64,000 nucleotides of DNA from contig OX365948.1 in NCBI GenBank assembly GCA_947247005.1, positions 10,963,455 through 11,027,454 on the forward strand, given 5' to 3'. Source of the DNA: Spisula solida. Lineage: Eukaryota > Mollusca > Bivalvia > Venerida > Mactridae. This document shows, piece by piece, positions 48,101 through 57,948 of the stretch. Numbering within the stretch: the first letter of the stretch is position 1; each line of letters opens with the position of its first letter. Made by a program: the position numbers and the translations under genes. The notes beneath the pieces are model-generated. The model did no database searches, was not told the DNA's origin, and was given only the letters and a program-made list of their open reading frames with translations.

Positions 48101-51100
48101 GAAGGCGGTTGAAGACAGTAACAGGGTGAATAAGACACGTTGAAAACTTGCTGGGAACATGTCCTATACGTTGTAAGCACCGTAAGAACGTATTGACAAC
48201 ATAGCATTAACGAACCATAGTCAGAACACATAGGTAGAACAATCTCATACATAAGTCAAATAATGCACAGGACAACGAGATGGATTGCAGAAAGGATGTA
48301 GCGAAAACTCTGTTAACGGTGCAAACATGTGTTCAGAAAGTTGGTGTCGCATACGCCAAATTGGCTAACCTTTTTATAAATAAGTGTGACACAATACTAA
48401 TAAGAACTTTAGATTTCACACGCTCCAAAATTTGACTTTTATCCGCATACATCTTTGTAACAATCGAACTCGCATTTTCAGATCCAGCAAAGATTTACGA
48501 TCCAGTGTTGACTAAACTAGAAGGTCCAAACGTACTTGGGATGGTCGTATTTTCCATATTGTTAGGAGTGATACTCGGTAGAATGGGCGAACGTGGTAAA
48601 CCATTGATTGTGGTATTTGAGTCTGTATGTGAGGCTACAATGCAACTGGTCAAACTGGCCATCTGGTAAAACTGCCTGTCAGACTATGTTTGTCTAAATA
48701 ATTTATCATGAATAGTTTCTGATTCTGTAAAGTATTTCGTAATTGATATCAAATGAAACACGAATTGACTTTGTCCAGTAATTATTTTGTAGAAATGTTT
48801 GATTGTTATTAATAACAAAAATGCAATTTTATGTTTTAATTGATCTTTAGCTTAAACATTGGCATAAACTTTTTGGAAGTACATGTAAACGAAAGATATA
48901 TTCATTTCTTTACCAGGTATTCTCCTATAGGCATTCTGTGTCTAATTGCTGCAAATGTTGTTGGCATGGACGACCCTGCTAAAACTTTCGAGCAACTTGT
49001 GTTCTACTTTCTGACCGTCATTGTGGGGCTGTTGGTACATGGGTTTGTCACTCTACCCCTCATCTACTTCCTGATTGTACGAAGAAACCCATTTTCCTAT
49101 CTCTATGGCGTGTTTGAAGCCATAGTGACAGCCTTAGCAACGGCGTCAAGGTATTATATTAAAAAAATCATCGATTTGTCTTGAGACGATGAACTATGTA
49201 CCCAACCTTTGTGTCAGTGGTTAAAGATTCATTATAAAAAAGTACCGTGTAAAAGTATATTTGCAGATATGCGTTCGTTCAAACCACTGTATATTTACCC
49301 CCACCCGGCTCATCGAGTAGCAAGTCGGTTGTTACACTTGGCGCCGATGGCTGTTGCACTTGGCGCCGATGGCTGTTACACTTGGCGCCGGTGGCTGTTA
49401 CCCTTGGCACCGATGGCTGTTACACTTGGCGCCGATGGCTGTTACACTTGACGCCGATGGATGTTACACTTGACGCCGATGGATGTTACACTTGACGCCG
49501 ATGGTTGTTACACTTGGCGCCAATGGCTGTTACACTTGGCACCGATGGCTGTTACACTTGACGCATATGGTTGTTTCACTTGACACCGATGGCTGTTACA
49601 CTTGGCACCGATGGTTATTACACTTGACACCGATGGCTGTTACACGTGGTGCCGATGGCTGTTACACTTGGCGCCGATGGCTGTTACATTTGGCGCCGAT
49701 GGCTGTTATACTTGGCGGCAATGGGAGTTAAACTTGACGCCGATGGCTGTTGTACTTGGCACCGATGTCAGTTACACATGGTGCCGATGTCAGTAACACT
49801 TGGTGCCGATGTCAGTTACACTTGGTGCCGATGTCAGTAACACTTGGTGCCGATGTCAGTAACACTTGGTGCCGATGTCAGTTAAACTTGGTGCCGATGT
49901 CAGTTAAACTTGGTGCCTACACTTGGCGCCGATAGCAGTTACGGTGCATTGTTACATCTCTGAAAGTGCGTGCCCTACCTTTAGGACAGCACACCTCACG
50001 TTATGATTTCAATGTGCGTCATTGTCGTCATGTAGTCAAACCATCCCATGGACATTAACACACTCGCCCATGTAAATAGTTATTATCATTAAACTAAATG
50101 TCAACACTTGGACTAGATTACCTATCACTTTTATTGTATACTTACTTTCGTATACTTACTTTGTCCTCTTCGCTCCCATTGGAGTATAGGGCCTTAAGTA
50201 CAGCTTTCCATTGTGTACGGTCGGTCTGTTATCTTCCCTTTGGCTTCTCCCCATGACATCCTTAACTTCCTCAAGTCGATGTCCAGGGTTCTTCGTCGAG
50301 ATATATCGGGTCTTCCTCTTCTCATAGGTTCTTTATTTTATAAAACAAAAATAAATTGATACTACCAAGTCGTATTTTTGTCACTGTTTCTTTACCTCTA
50401 ACTGTTTATTCTTGTCATTGAGTGTATTATGTTGTTTATGTTGAGTGCTGCCTTCTCTGTCTGATTTTGTATTATCTGTTTATGACTGAACTATTTATAA
50501 TTATATGAATTAAAATAACGGGAATCAGTATGTTGTTTTACGGTGTATAATAATAATAACAACAATAAAGACTTTATTTATAGAGGGAACATACTTGGCA
50601 CAACTGTCAACCTGCGGTAAAGCCCTCGACAGTAAAACATTGAAATAACAGAAACATGACATCAATAAATCTAAAGACCATGAACATGTACGTTTGTTAA
50701 TGATGTATGTGTAACTTCAGTTCAGCCACAATGCCTGTAACTATGAGATGTCTGGTGGAAAAGAACGGCGTTGACAACAGAATTGTTAAATTTGTCATTC
50801 CGGTAGGAGCGACTATAAACATGGATGGAACAGCGTTGTATGAAGCAGTAGCTGTTCTGTTTATTGGACAGATGAGGGGATACGAAATGGATTTCGGAAG
50901 AATTGTGACAATAAGGTAGCAATGGAATTACGTTACTTGGGGTGACCCGGCAATATTTATTCTCAATGTCAGTCACTATACAACGGTAGTTTCCCTTGAT
51001 GTTTTTGTGTCTTTCTAATATCACTATCACTTTTAAGTAATTTAATTTCACATTTATTATTTTTGCATACACGTACTTAGAAAAATCTATGTAATGACAA

Positions 51101-52778
51101 AGTATTATAAAAGTGTTTCAATGTTTTAAGGCATACATAGTTTTCCTTTATCTTAATGCACAGCAACCCGGATTCGAATACAGCGTAGGGAGGATTATGT
51201 TCTCATGTGACACTGGCTAGTGTCATGTTCTTCTCTTGTATAGAAATGGTCATTTTTTGTGGAAGTTTGTACGGGTTAATACTTAATTCCAGTAAAACTG
51301 GTTATAGGATTGACCGCCGAATGTGACCCTTAAACAGTTATGTTTAGCCGCCATGAGTTTGCCATTAAAATAGTGCATACATATGATTAACACGACCTTA
51401 GTTTATGTCAGTTAAAGTACCTGTACGAACACGTGTGTAACACAAAATGTAATAATTAAGATCTACTTGAATCAAAGCCATTCTGACAACGGTTGTTATG
51501 GTTCATCTAGCTTCACCAGGACACTTGTCATGCAAGCTAGCAAGTTGTTCACTGTTCTGTTGTTTCTGCTGAGTGTTGTTTTCCCTGTAGAATATGTCTT
51601 CATCGGTTTGGTACAATGGTACATGTAAGTTTTCATGTTCTAAAGTAACAATATGAATTCGATGAAGTGTGTTTATTTTGGACACGCCATAGTACAAATA
51701 CTAGACAGAACATAACCTATATTTTCAGTATTACAGCTACAGCAGCAGCTATTGGTGCTGCAGGTGTACCACAAGCTGGTCTGGTTACTATGGTAATTGT
51801 TCTATCAGCGGTAGGGTTCCCCACTGATGACGTAGCTCTCATACTTGCAGTTGATTGGTTGCTGTAAGTATTGTTTTTAAATCTAACTAGTTGTGGAAGT
51901 AAAAATAGTGCGTTTCGTAAAAAAGTCATTTCGTGGTAATTGTCGTCTTCAAATACGGAATCTTCGAAAACTCGTTACTAATAAATAGTAATGATTTTAT
52001 AGCACTTCATATTATAGTTTCTTCGTAGTCCAATATCGATGGTATCTATAGTAATACCATTGGAATTCCACATCATTTACATTTATTGTCGGCCATTTTG
52101 AAGGCCAAATCTGATCATGATCGAAATAAGATATTTATAAATACATGTATTACATATTTTGCATGTGCTTTGTCATATTGAATGTATCAAGGTACCGTTT
52201 TTCTTCAACCTGCTACGCTAATGATATTCTTTAATGTCATAATTAAGTAGTATTTGAATTAGTCTTGTTGTGTAATAACCTCATACATGTATAATCTTTT
52301 TTGTAATAACAAGTAAGAAATATGCCCTTCAAAATGTCCCACAATGCAAAACAAGGATGTCAATTTGTAGTTGTTTGTATGATGAAAAATGCATTTTTAA
52401 AATACGTGTACATCTTAATACCATTCACATGGCATATGCGAGTTTTTAACAAAATATAAAACTCCGACGAAATGTTATATGCACATTATATTGCTAAAAG
52501 ATTTCACACTTTTTACTTCCAGGGATCGTTTCAGAACAGCTGTAAATGTACTGGGTGATGCTTTTGGAGCTGGAATAGTTTATCATTTATCGAGAAAAGA
52601 ATTACATAACATAGACAGTGCACATGGTACAGTGTGTGAAACAGAGATAGATGCTCCACAATCTGTTGAGAATGACAATACTGATGAAAAACAATCGTTG
52701 GTTGATAGGAGTAAACAATCAGGCTACAAGACTTATAATTGGGAGGCAAATGAAGCTTTCAGGACAGACAACTCTTGA
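38697..52778 (+). CDS. SLC1-family excitatory amino acid transporter, 8 coding exons, complete
   Basis: Exons 38697-39127, 42993-43035, 43750-43879, 48482-48665, 48917-49150, 50721-50915, 51729-51863 and 52523-52778 join in phase to 535 residues, the usual size for this family. Such carriers sit in the plasma membrane as trimers and take up glutamate/aspartate with Na+ and H+ in exchange for K+. Visible hallmarks are an N-terminal hydrophobic helix ([16 protein letters not shown]), MRAVVYY-like [12 protein letters not shown], the serine-rich hairpin-1 tip ASSSATMP (340 region), NMDGT (374-378), hairpin 2 [14 protein letters not shown], and TM8 [12 protein letters not shown]. Arg455 in that last motif matches the arginine that binds the acidic side chain (neutral-amino-acid ASCT members have another residue), so acidic substrates are likely. 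A sequon NWT (192-194) lies in the variable extracellular loop. Subtype (EAAT1/2/3) is not resolved. Confidence 0.92.
39862..39935 (-). repeat. Interspersed repeat Z, copy 2
   Basis: Reverse complement of the 13905-13985 block: AACTTTACAAACAATGGAAT then TTGTCTCATTTCTTTTTGAT and CACC.CAAGTATATA. Confidence 0.5.
39985..40136. repeat. Long near-perfect hairpin, 152 bp
   Basis: The left arm begins ATATTTGTTTGTTTTGATTG and the right arm ends CAATCAAAACAAACAAATAT. The arms are about 70 bp and meet at CGCGTAGCGCG near 40061. It is a strong cruciform/MITE-like structure. Arms this well matched suggest either youth or maintenance by the folding structure. Confidence 0.85.
40450..40495. repeat. Short inverted repeat TATATCAGTCAC / GTGACTGATATA
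   Basis: A perfect 12-bp inverted pair around a loop of about 18 bp, between two larger hairpins. It may belong to the same composite repeat. Confidence 0.6.
40667..40715. promoter_or_regulatory. CRE-like cluster in transporter intron 1
   Basis: ATGACGTCACG, TTGACGTCATA and AATGACGTAATG lie within about 50 bp. A further pair (ATGACGTCATTGACGTCAA) is at about 41.63 kb. TGACGTCA is the CREB/ATF site. The same motif cluster sits beside a hairpin in NOL4-like intron 1, so it may travel with a repeat. Confidence 0.35.
40791..40930. repeat. Hairpin (MITE-like), 140 bp
   Basis: The left arm, with TTATAAAATATAGGCAC and CTTTGTTG, pairs with the right arm GTGCCTATATTTTATTACGC, AACAAAACATAGCT. It ends in GAAGTAATAAATA against TCATTATTTC. 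A few mismatches; no coding potential. Confidence 0.75.
41729..41752 (+). repeat. (GA)n(GT)n microsatellite
   Basis: A run of AGAGAGAGAGAGAG passes directly into TGTGTGTGT. Confidence 0.9.
41795..41870 (+). repeat. Interspersed repeat Z, copy 3
   Basis: Contains TTTTACAGTGTTTAACTCAT then TTCTTTTTTATCACCCCACA, matching copies 1 and 2, with decay in the left half. Confidence 0.45.
42214..42317. repeat. Hairpin (MITE-like), 104 bp
   Basis: Left arm CTCGACCAGAGGAACAATTC, GGCCATGGCCTATAAT; right arm ATTATAGGCCATAGCAA and GAATTGTTCATATGGTCGAG. The arms are about 43 bp with a few mismatches around an AT-rich loop. Confidence 0.75.
42993..43035 (+). CDS. Glutamate transporter gene, coding exon 2 (43-bp micro-exon)
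   Basis: Acceptor ATTTCATTTCAG, 43 bp, donor GTAATG. One base completes the split Arg codon, then [14 protein letters not shown] follows. This matches, by position and pattern, the family segment LIRNMFPENLVQACFQQ just after the TM3 loop. The exon is shorter than gene finders usually accept, but without it the frame between exons 1 and 3 breaks. Confidence 0.85.
43243..43290 (+). repeat. Recurrent ~48-bp repeat W, copy 1
   Basis: GCTGCTGTTCCTGCCGAATG TTGCCTTCCCTGTCCGATTG resembles segments at about 47427, 50425 and 51547, all in introns of this gene and on the same strand. The family is unknown. Confidence 0.4.
43750..43879 (+). CDS. Glutamate transporter gene, coding exon 3 (variable extracellular loop)
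   Basis: Acceptor ATTACCAG, 130 bp, donor GTAACG. It encodes a polar, Thr/Asn-rich loop with a glycosylation sequon NWT. This is the part of EAATs that varies most between species, so identity rests on frame continuity on both sides. Confidence 0.8.
44355..46489. repeat. Dispersed GTGAACTACGTTAC motif cluster
   Basis: The 14-mer or a one- or two-base variant occurs at 44355, 44542, 44697, 44712, 45233, 45823 and 46102 on the plus strand, and at 45041, 45061 and 46476 on the minus strand (as GTAACGTAGTTCAC). The intervening sequence is not obviously repeated and spacing is irregular, so this is not a simple minisatellite. A cluster of protein-binding sites or relics of a longer decayed repeat are both possible. 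Confidence 0.7.
47060..47930 (-). pseudogene. Decayed BEL/Pao-type retrotransposon fragment (pre-RT region)
   Basis: Minus-strand frames, broken by stops and frameshifts, contain in order: [58 protein letters not shown] followed by [20 protein letters not shown] and FNYLRS; and [17 protein letters not shown]. The W.E.WDSF...VH.N..LS...KFNYLRS pattern is the hallmark of the DUF1759 region of BEL/Pao elements, and the H.RS.E.L block follows it there. No RT, integrase or LTRs are seen, so only a fragment remains. Confidence 0.65.
47427..47474 (+). repeat. Recurrent ~48-bp repeat W, copy 2
   Basis: TGCTCAGTTGTTTCCGTTGA GTGCTGCATTACCTGTCCGA matches copies 1, 3 and 4 in the other introns. Confidence 0.45.
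48482..48665 (+). CDS. Glutamate transporter gene, coding exon 4
   Basis: Acceptor CATTTTCAG, 184 bp, donor GTAAAA. It encodes [20 protein letters not shown], then [25 protein letters not shown] and a split Trp, the strongly conserved TM4c-TM5 region of the family. Confidence 0.92.
48917..49150 (+). CDS. Glutamate transporter gene, coding exon 5
   Basis: Acceptor CTTTACCAG, 234 bp, donor GTATTA. It encodes [19 protein letters not shown], a hydrophobic TM6 stretch, [14 protein letters not shown] and the approach to hairpin 1 ([11 protein letters not shown]). Confidence 0.93.
49325..49945 (+). repeat. Minisatellite, 22-bp unit, about 28 copies
   Basis: The left part repeats GGCGCCGATGGCTGTTACAC TT; the right part (from about 49.76 kb) repeats GGTGCCGATGTCAGTAACAC TT. 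Many units hold the GGCGCC palindrome. The long open frames rich in GADGCYTW or HLAPMAV reflect the absence of stops in the unit and sit inside an intron. Confidence 0.96.
50150..50330 (-). mobile_element. LINE ORF2 3'-end fragment, copy 2
   Basis: On the minus strand, with small frameshifts, it reads [20 protein letters not shown], then [12 protein letters not shown], then [20 protein letters not shown]. The order GRP....RRT...DL..L...W.EA...A.DR..W...V..L...G.EED is typical of the C-terminal tail of non-LTR retrotransposon reverse-transcriptase polyproteins. A shorter copy lies near 26.07 kb. Confidence 0.6.
50425..50472 (+). repeat. Recurrent ~48-bp repeat W, copy 3
   Basis: ATGTTGTTTATGTTGAGTGC TGCCTTCTCTGTCTGATTTT is the closest to the shared consensus of the four copies. 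Confidence 0.45.
50721..50915 (+). CDS. Glutamate transporter gene, coding exon 6
   Basis: Acceptor GTAACTTCAG, 195 bp, donor GTAGCA. It encodes [20 protein letters not shown], then [20 protein letters not shown]: the hairpin 1 end and TM7 with the Na+/substrate-binding NMDGT motif. Confidence 0.95.
51547..51593 (+). repeat. Recurrent ~48-bp repeat W, copy 4
   Basis: TTCACTGTTCTGTTGTTTCT GCTGAGTGTTGTTTTCCCTG matches the other copies in the same gene. Confidence 0.4.
51729..51863 (+). CDS. Glutamate transporter gene, coding exon 7
   Basis: Acceptor ATATTTTCAG, 135 bp, donor GTAAGT. It encodes [20 protein letters not shown] and [20 protein letters not shown], that is hairpin 2 and the start of TM8. 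Confidence 0.95.
51864..52522 (+). other. Transporter intron 7
   Basis: About 660 bp of AT-rich sequence, with nothing recognised, ending in ACTTCCAG. Confidence 0.5.
52523..52778 (+). CDS. Glutamate transporter gene, terminal coding exon 8
   Basis: It encodes [20 protein letters not shown] (TM8 with the substrate-contacting Arg and the conserved Asp), then HLSRKEL and a polar cytoplasmic tail ending RTDNS before TGA. I see no classical PDZ-binding end. Confidence 0.95.
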
Positions 52779-52790
52779 ATTATAAATTTT

Positions 52791-52796
52791 AATAAA
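52791..52796 (+). terminator. Polyadenylation signal AATAAA, transporter gene
   Basis: AATAAA 13 bp after the stop codon. It would give a very short 3' untranslated region; later signals may also be used. Confidence 0.5.
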
Positions 52797-54196
52797 TCGT
52801 TTTATACAATTGGATTTGTATCTTCTCTTTAAAACAGGGTGATATGTAATACTTCACATGCCTTCATGTAAAAAAGGATGTAAATGTATTCATTTTTTAC
52901 AGATAGAGAACGAAATCGCGAGGTTGTCAAATTTGTCGAGGGCGTAACCCGGGACAAAATAAGACACCCGAGTGTGAGTTTGCTATCTGACTTCTATTTT
53001 AGTCGTTCACAAGGTATATAGGGCCTGTCTATTGTGCATACAATTAACATTTCCATAACTTTCACGGCGTGTTGATTGTAAAATGAAGACCTAGCACAAT
53101 TCAACCAATAACAATTGACTTATACAAGATGTTTGTATCATTCGAATGTCATTAATGAAATTAGAAATCGAAATTCACGTGAATCAATAGCGAGTTCATA
53201 GCTAGCGTTTAGATAGGTAAGTGCCGTTGTATTATGTTTCGTTAGATATTGGATGAAACAAATGTGAGTACAATCACTACAGTGCTTGCTATTAATTTTA
53301 CAGGGGAATTAAACATTTTTGGAAATTGGTTGTCAAATTTGCAGAAAGTCCTGTCTAATTCCTTGGGGTGTCCTGTCTATTTCCTTGGGGATGTTCTAAT
53401 TATAAGTCTAATTTCCGCTACATGTGACGACAGGGTTTATCAAATTCTCGTACATCGGGAACGTCTTTATGTCTAATGCCCCGTGCATCATCGCTGCCCC
53501 CACCCAACCTCCGTCTGGGGGGAAACATTGATAGTGTATTAATGTATCTCGTTTAAGAATAAATTACCATTTGAATATTCTATAATGGCTTCAAAGGACT
53601 GGAGGTTGTTGTCGAGGGATACGTTGGATATGGGCCATATAAACAAGTAGGGCGGGAGAATTCATGATGATCTAGTGAGCTTCAGGTTATGTGAAATAAG
53701 TTAACGCAGTGTGAATAATTTACGTTTGATCTGTGAACTTATGGCTAGTTGTAATAAGTAAGAAATCTTATTTTGGAAGACCATTCATATCCTGGTGTGA
53801 TTTCGAGTTTGTTATGCATTAGTCTGTCAAGTGTATGCACGAATCCGGCTGCACAATAATAGTTTTCATTCACATAGCAGGAAGGTAGGACGTAGGAGCG
53901 ACATATTACAATGATACCAGTACATTATACTGTTTGTACAAGGTGTAAAGAAAGTTCGTTCCGGTCAGAAAGTATGGCGTAATTTTATTTTTGCCAAGCG
54001 AAAAAAAACAATTATTACGAAATTTGGAGCAAAGGTACAGTACTACATTTAGGAACTGTGGATTTTTTTAAAAAATGAGTCGACAAACAGAAATAGCCGC
54101 AAAACTGAACCATAGCAAGATTTAGGCATTTTAGACATTCATATTGTTAAACAATAGGTTATGGTTAAAGTTATAGATTGCTATAAGACGGGTACT
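52797..54196. other. Intergenic region between the transporter and the foldback element
   Basis: No gene recognised. A short local repetition (CCTGTCTAATTCCTTGGGG / CCTGTCTATTTCCTTGGGG) is at about 53.35 kb. The 75-codon frame there has no recognisable similarity. Confidence 0.45.
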
Positions 54197-54324
54197 CTTC
54201 ATCATCGTAGTTTCGACTTTTCACTATCGTACTTTCAACTTTTCATCATCGTAGTTTCGACTTTTCATCATCGTAGTTTCGACTTTTCACTATCGTATTA
54301 TCGCCTTCCTGTTAGGCATGCGCA

Positions 54325-55700
54325 CGTTGACCAAATAAATGGTCAAATGACGCCTTAAGGCCGGGCATGGCTGAACTAAGTGGTAGTGCCTATCCCATAG
54401 AGGCTAGGATGACTGCACTATGTGATGGTTACTTCATATTCATGTAGTATGTGATGGCGGTCTAGGTGATAAAGAGTATCCCTTGTGACCCAGTAATACT
54501 GTACGTTTGGGTGATGAGTAGTATGGTTTGATGTTGTCAAAATGAGTACTCCATTTAGCATATGGTGTCTGTACTCATGTAAACCCAATTTTTTTGTTCT
54601 GGTGCGCACCTCAAATGACTGGAAATAGTCGTATTGGTGTTGCTGTATACAACAAAGGGTCAAGTGATGGCTATAATTTTGCAGTATAAAACTGCAAGTC
54701 TACCCATTAGAGTAATTGATTATAAAATCGGACAATACTAGTCATTGAAGGTAACCGATTCCATGTTTAGGGAAATATTTCTGACCATAGGCTTCGGAAA
54801 AAATAGTGTCCACTATTCACTAGGAGGGAGTGGTTTATTGGCGGTTAATAGGCTATTAAGTAGTGCATATAGGTCGTTAACTAGCATTTAAAATCTTTTT
54901 GAATTTGTCGTAGTTACGCCCTTATAAAATGTTCATTTCCAACCCAATGCACTAACGCCCTACAAATAAGTCCTCAATGTTAAGGCAAAGTGTAATGCTA
55001 TGACTGTAATATGTGACCAAAAGGTGCGCGAAGACGTTCTGTTTCGAAAAACATAAAAAAGGCTTTAGCACTGGATCGTCGAAATATGAAATATATGCCA
55101 AGTAACAGACATTTCGAGTCTGGGACGCCCCAAGTAACACGCTAAAAACATCCGTGTTTATATAATTAAGTAACAATTACGTAGAACGTATAAAACTGGG
55201 TGCCAGAAACACTGCAGATGTCACAATTCAGTCCCATGTGGTCAGAAATACAATAATTTCATTTAGTATCAACTTAACTTTCGCTGGGCAAGTAAAACAT
55301 CCGTGAAAACATGAGATTTATAAATGGAGCCGTGCCAAGTAACTTGCTGAAAACAACGTACGAAGTAACAAATGGAAAATTGATACCGGCTATTTTGTTA
55401 AAATCACGAATCTTTTCAGAAAAAATGATGAAAGGCTGAACGTGGCACCCCTTAATACGTACGCTGCACCTCTTGATTTTTATAGATCACAATGTGGTAC
55501 AAATGTAGTTGGAAATCGAATATTTACCTCGTCGAACTGCAACAACGCGATTCAAGAGACGAGCCGAGTAACGGGTTTTCCAGTTCTAAAAATATACGGT
55601 GTACCCAGTGTAAATATATACATGTATACGGCATAAAACTTGTTTTTTAACAATCTTACCTTTCTCAGAGTCTGACGACTTGTTTGTTGTTCACGAGGGA
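54325..55700. other. Central region of the foldback-like element
   Basis: No transposase-like frame is seen; the short frames on both strands lack recognisable similarity. Several CAAGTAAC-type short repeats occur at 55.1-55.4 kb. The element is probably nonautonomous. Confidence 0.45.
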
Positions 55701-55862
55701 GTGCGCATGATCAACAGGAAGGCGATACTACGATACAAAATGTAGTTAAAAGTCGAAAGTACGATAATGAAAAGTCGAAAGAACGATAGTGAAAAGTCGA
55801 AACTGCGATGATGAATAGTCGAAAGTACGATAGTGAAAAGTCGAAACTACGATGAAGAAAAG

Positions 55863-56469
55863 TGTTACATAATGAGTCTCATGATAATTATTGATTATTT
55901 TGATTTGATTAAATACTTATAGTATATGCTTCTATGATTATTGTTAAGGTTGAAATGTGATACGCATTTAAAGTTACATCATCATACATGTAGAATTGGA
56001 GTACATGCAAGTATAAGTAAATATACCATCAGGCCTCAGCTGACGTACTTTATTTTAATTATTTTAATTTCGTTCTAAGTTTCAACAGAAAAGTCTAATT
56101 TTGATGTAGATTTTGGCATAATCAGGTACCATGACATTTTAGACGAAGATTGCATCAGGTATTGCATCGGGCAATTAGTCTTTAATTTCATTGGTTGAAT
56201 TGATAATTAACATTTAATTTGGTTGGTCAAAATTAGCACCGCCTTACTTGTCAAAACACAATTCTGCATGCTATATATTACAAAATCACCATTTTCAAGT
56301 CGGTTTCAGTACAAGTCTTGGACAGTTATAGTGAAGTACTATGAAGAGATCACAATTCAATCTTTCAAACGTTGAATATATATTGGACAATTAAAGTTGG
56401 AAACAAACTGATGTTGCATTGATTAATTAGTTGAAGTGAGAGACATTGAAAGGTGGTGGTTATGCTACA
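55863..56469 (+). repeat. 5' LTR of env-bearing element
   Basis: 607 bp, TG...CA. It matches the 3' LTR along its full length with scattered substitutions and small indels (for example near 55918 and 56210). Confidence 0.88.
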
Positions 56470-57948
56470 TTAGGATTGTTGGTGTCGTTCGCAGGAAGTA
56501 CCTTGTTGTCGTGGACACCCGAATAACGGAGCAGGTATGACTTTTGTTACGACGTTATTTTCTATTTATTTAGTTTAGCCACAAATATTTAAAGTTAAAC
56601 AAAAATGATTTGACAGCGGCAATAATGATTTAAATTAATAATTAACAGATTTTTAGTTTTAACTTGAAATATTGAAACTTCAACAATGGAGGTTCACAAC
56701 GAAAATTTAACTGAAAACACAGTTCCGGAAATTTTCAGAGAATTTATTTAAAAAAAATAGATTTGAAAATGAAAAATATTGCATGTGAATTGATTGCACA
56801 GGGTGTCTCAAAGGCAATTGAGAAATTTGATAGGGAACAAATTGAATTTAGGATTTGGGTTAAATCGATCAATGAATATGCAAAATTCCTATGGATAAAT
56901 GACAAAAATAAAATGATGATTACATTTCAGACTTCGTTAGCACAGGTAAATGATTTCATTGATATATATGAATATTGAAAAACTAACCAGTTATGAGGGA
57001 AAAAAACATGTAAAAAAAATAATAAAAATAGAAAAAGTCAGAAAAATAGCATATCATAAAAATGAATGATACAAAGTCTTGTGTTATCACATAAATAAAA
57101 CTATCTAGAACACGTGTGGACACACGAGAGCTGAGATGTTTTTAATGCATCGTTAGGGGTGTATATTACTTTTTGTTTAAACAAAAGTTTTGCATAACTT
57201 GCCGTTCAGTCTTGATTTTACCTGCAGACTGGGTGCGGTATACAAAGAATGTGATTGATGCATTTAAGTTAAGTGTTAAATCAGTTGTAAACAGAGGTGT
57301 CTCAAATTTTCTATGTAATGTAAGATAATTAAATATGGGGGAAACATGTTAAGACGGGGATCAAGTAGATATATATGCTAAAAAATGGTAAAACCGAAAC
57401 AAAACAAAAAAGTGAAAAACAAATTGAAATGAAATGAAAAATACAGCAGAAAAGCTAGATTCATATAGCGAGATGAGTAGTTGGGAGCCAAATGACTCAG
57501 ATTATTCTATTGAGACAAAGGTTAATTCAGATTACCTTGTTTAGTCTGAGAATGATGAGTCATTATGGACCTTTCCGATTAGGCTTTAAGCGATGCCATG
57601 TCTGTTAATGTCATGGGCAAAACCAGGAAAAAATTGACTCAAAACTTAAATGAAGATTTATTTAAAAGCTATGCATGATCTGATATGAGCTTTGGATAAA
57701 CGGCTTCACATGTAGATGTGATGTTATGAAAATTACATTGAACTTCCTGTATTAATGTCGATGTTAATTGTATATTTCAGGTTGTAACGTTCATACATGA
57801 CTTAAGGCCATACGAAACGCTCATTGACAAAATAAATTATGACCTTGACTCAACGCATGGAATTGTATCGACAATTACTGAATAGTATCGTAGAACAAAC
57901 CAGACTCAATATATAAGTACATTTGAGTATTTACATGAAGAGGTTTAT
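56470..57948 (+). other. Leader and gag-position region of the LTR element
   Basis: TGGTGTCGTTCGCAGGAAG about 10 bp after the LTR could be a tRNA primer-binding site, but I cannot assign the tRNA. GCAGGTATGA at about 56534 is a possible splice donor, and TATATTTCAG at about 57780 a possible acceptor for an env message. The A-rich remainder has no gag or pol motif. An in-frame stop lies at about 57884, upstream of the recognised env segment. Confidence 0.4.
56763..56978 (+). CDS. Unrecognised 71-codon frame in the LTR element leader
   Basis: Lys/Ile/Glu-rich, starting MKMKNIACELI. It occupies the gag position but has no zinc knuckle or other recognisable motif. It could be the start of a truncated gag or chance. 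Confidence 0.2.
   Translation: MKMKNIACELIAQGVSKAIEKFDREQIEFRIWVKSINEYAKFLWINDKNKMMITFQTSLAQVNDFIDIYEY

Larger units (their letters stand above)
43880..48481 (+). other. Transporter intron 3 (4.6 kb)
   Basis: No nested gene. Two notable contents are a dispersed 14-bp motif between 44.35 and 46.49 kb and a decayed BEL/Pao fragment near 47-47.9 kb, both listed separately. Confidence 0.5.
49151..50720 (+). other. Transporter intron 5
   Basis: It contains a 22-bp minisatellite, a LINE fragment and repeat W copy 3 (each listed), and otherwise nothing recognised. Confidence 0.5.

Noticed and set aside
49209..49935. Frames with [18 protein letters not shown] repeats
   Set aside because: They come from the 22-bp minisatellite within a transporter intron.
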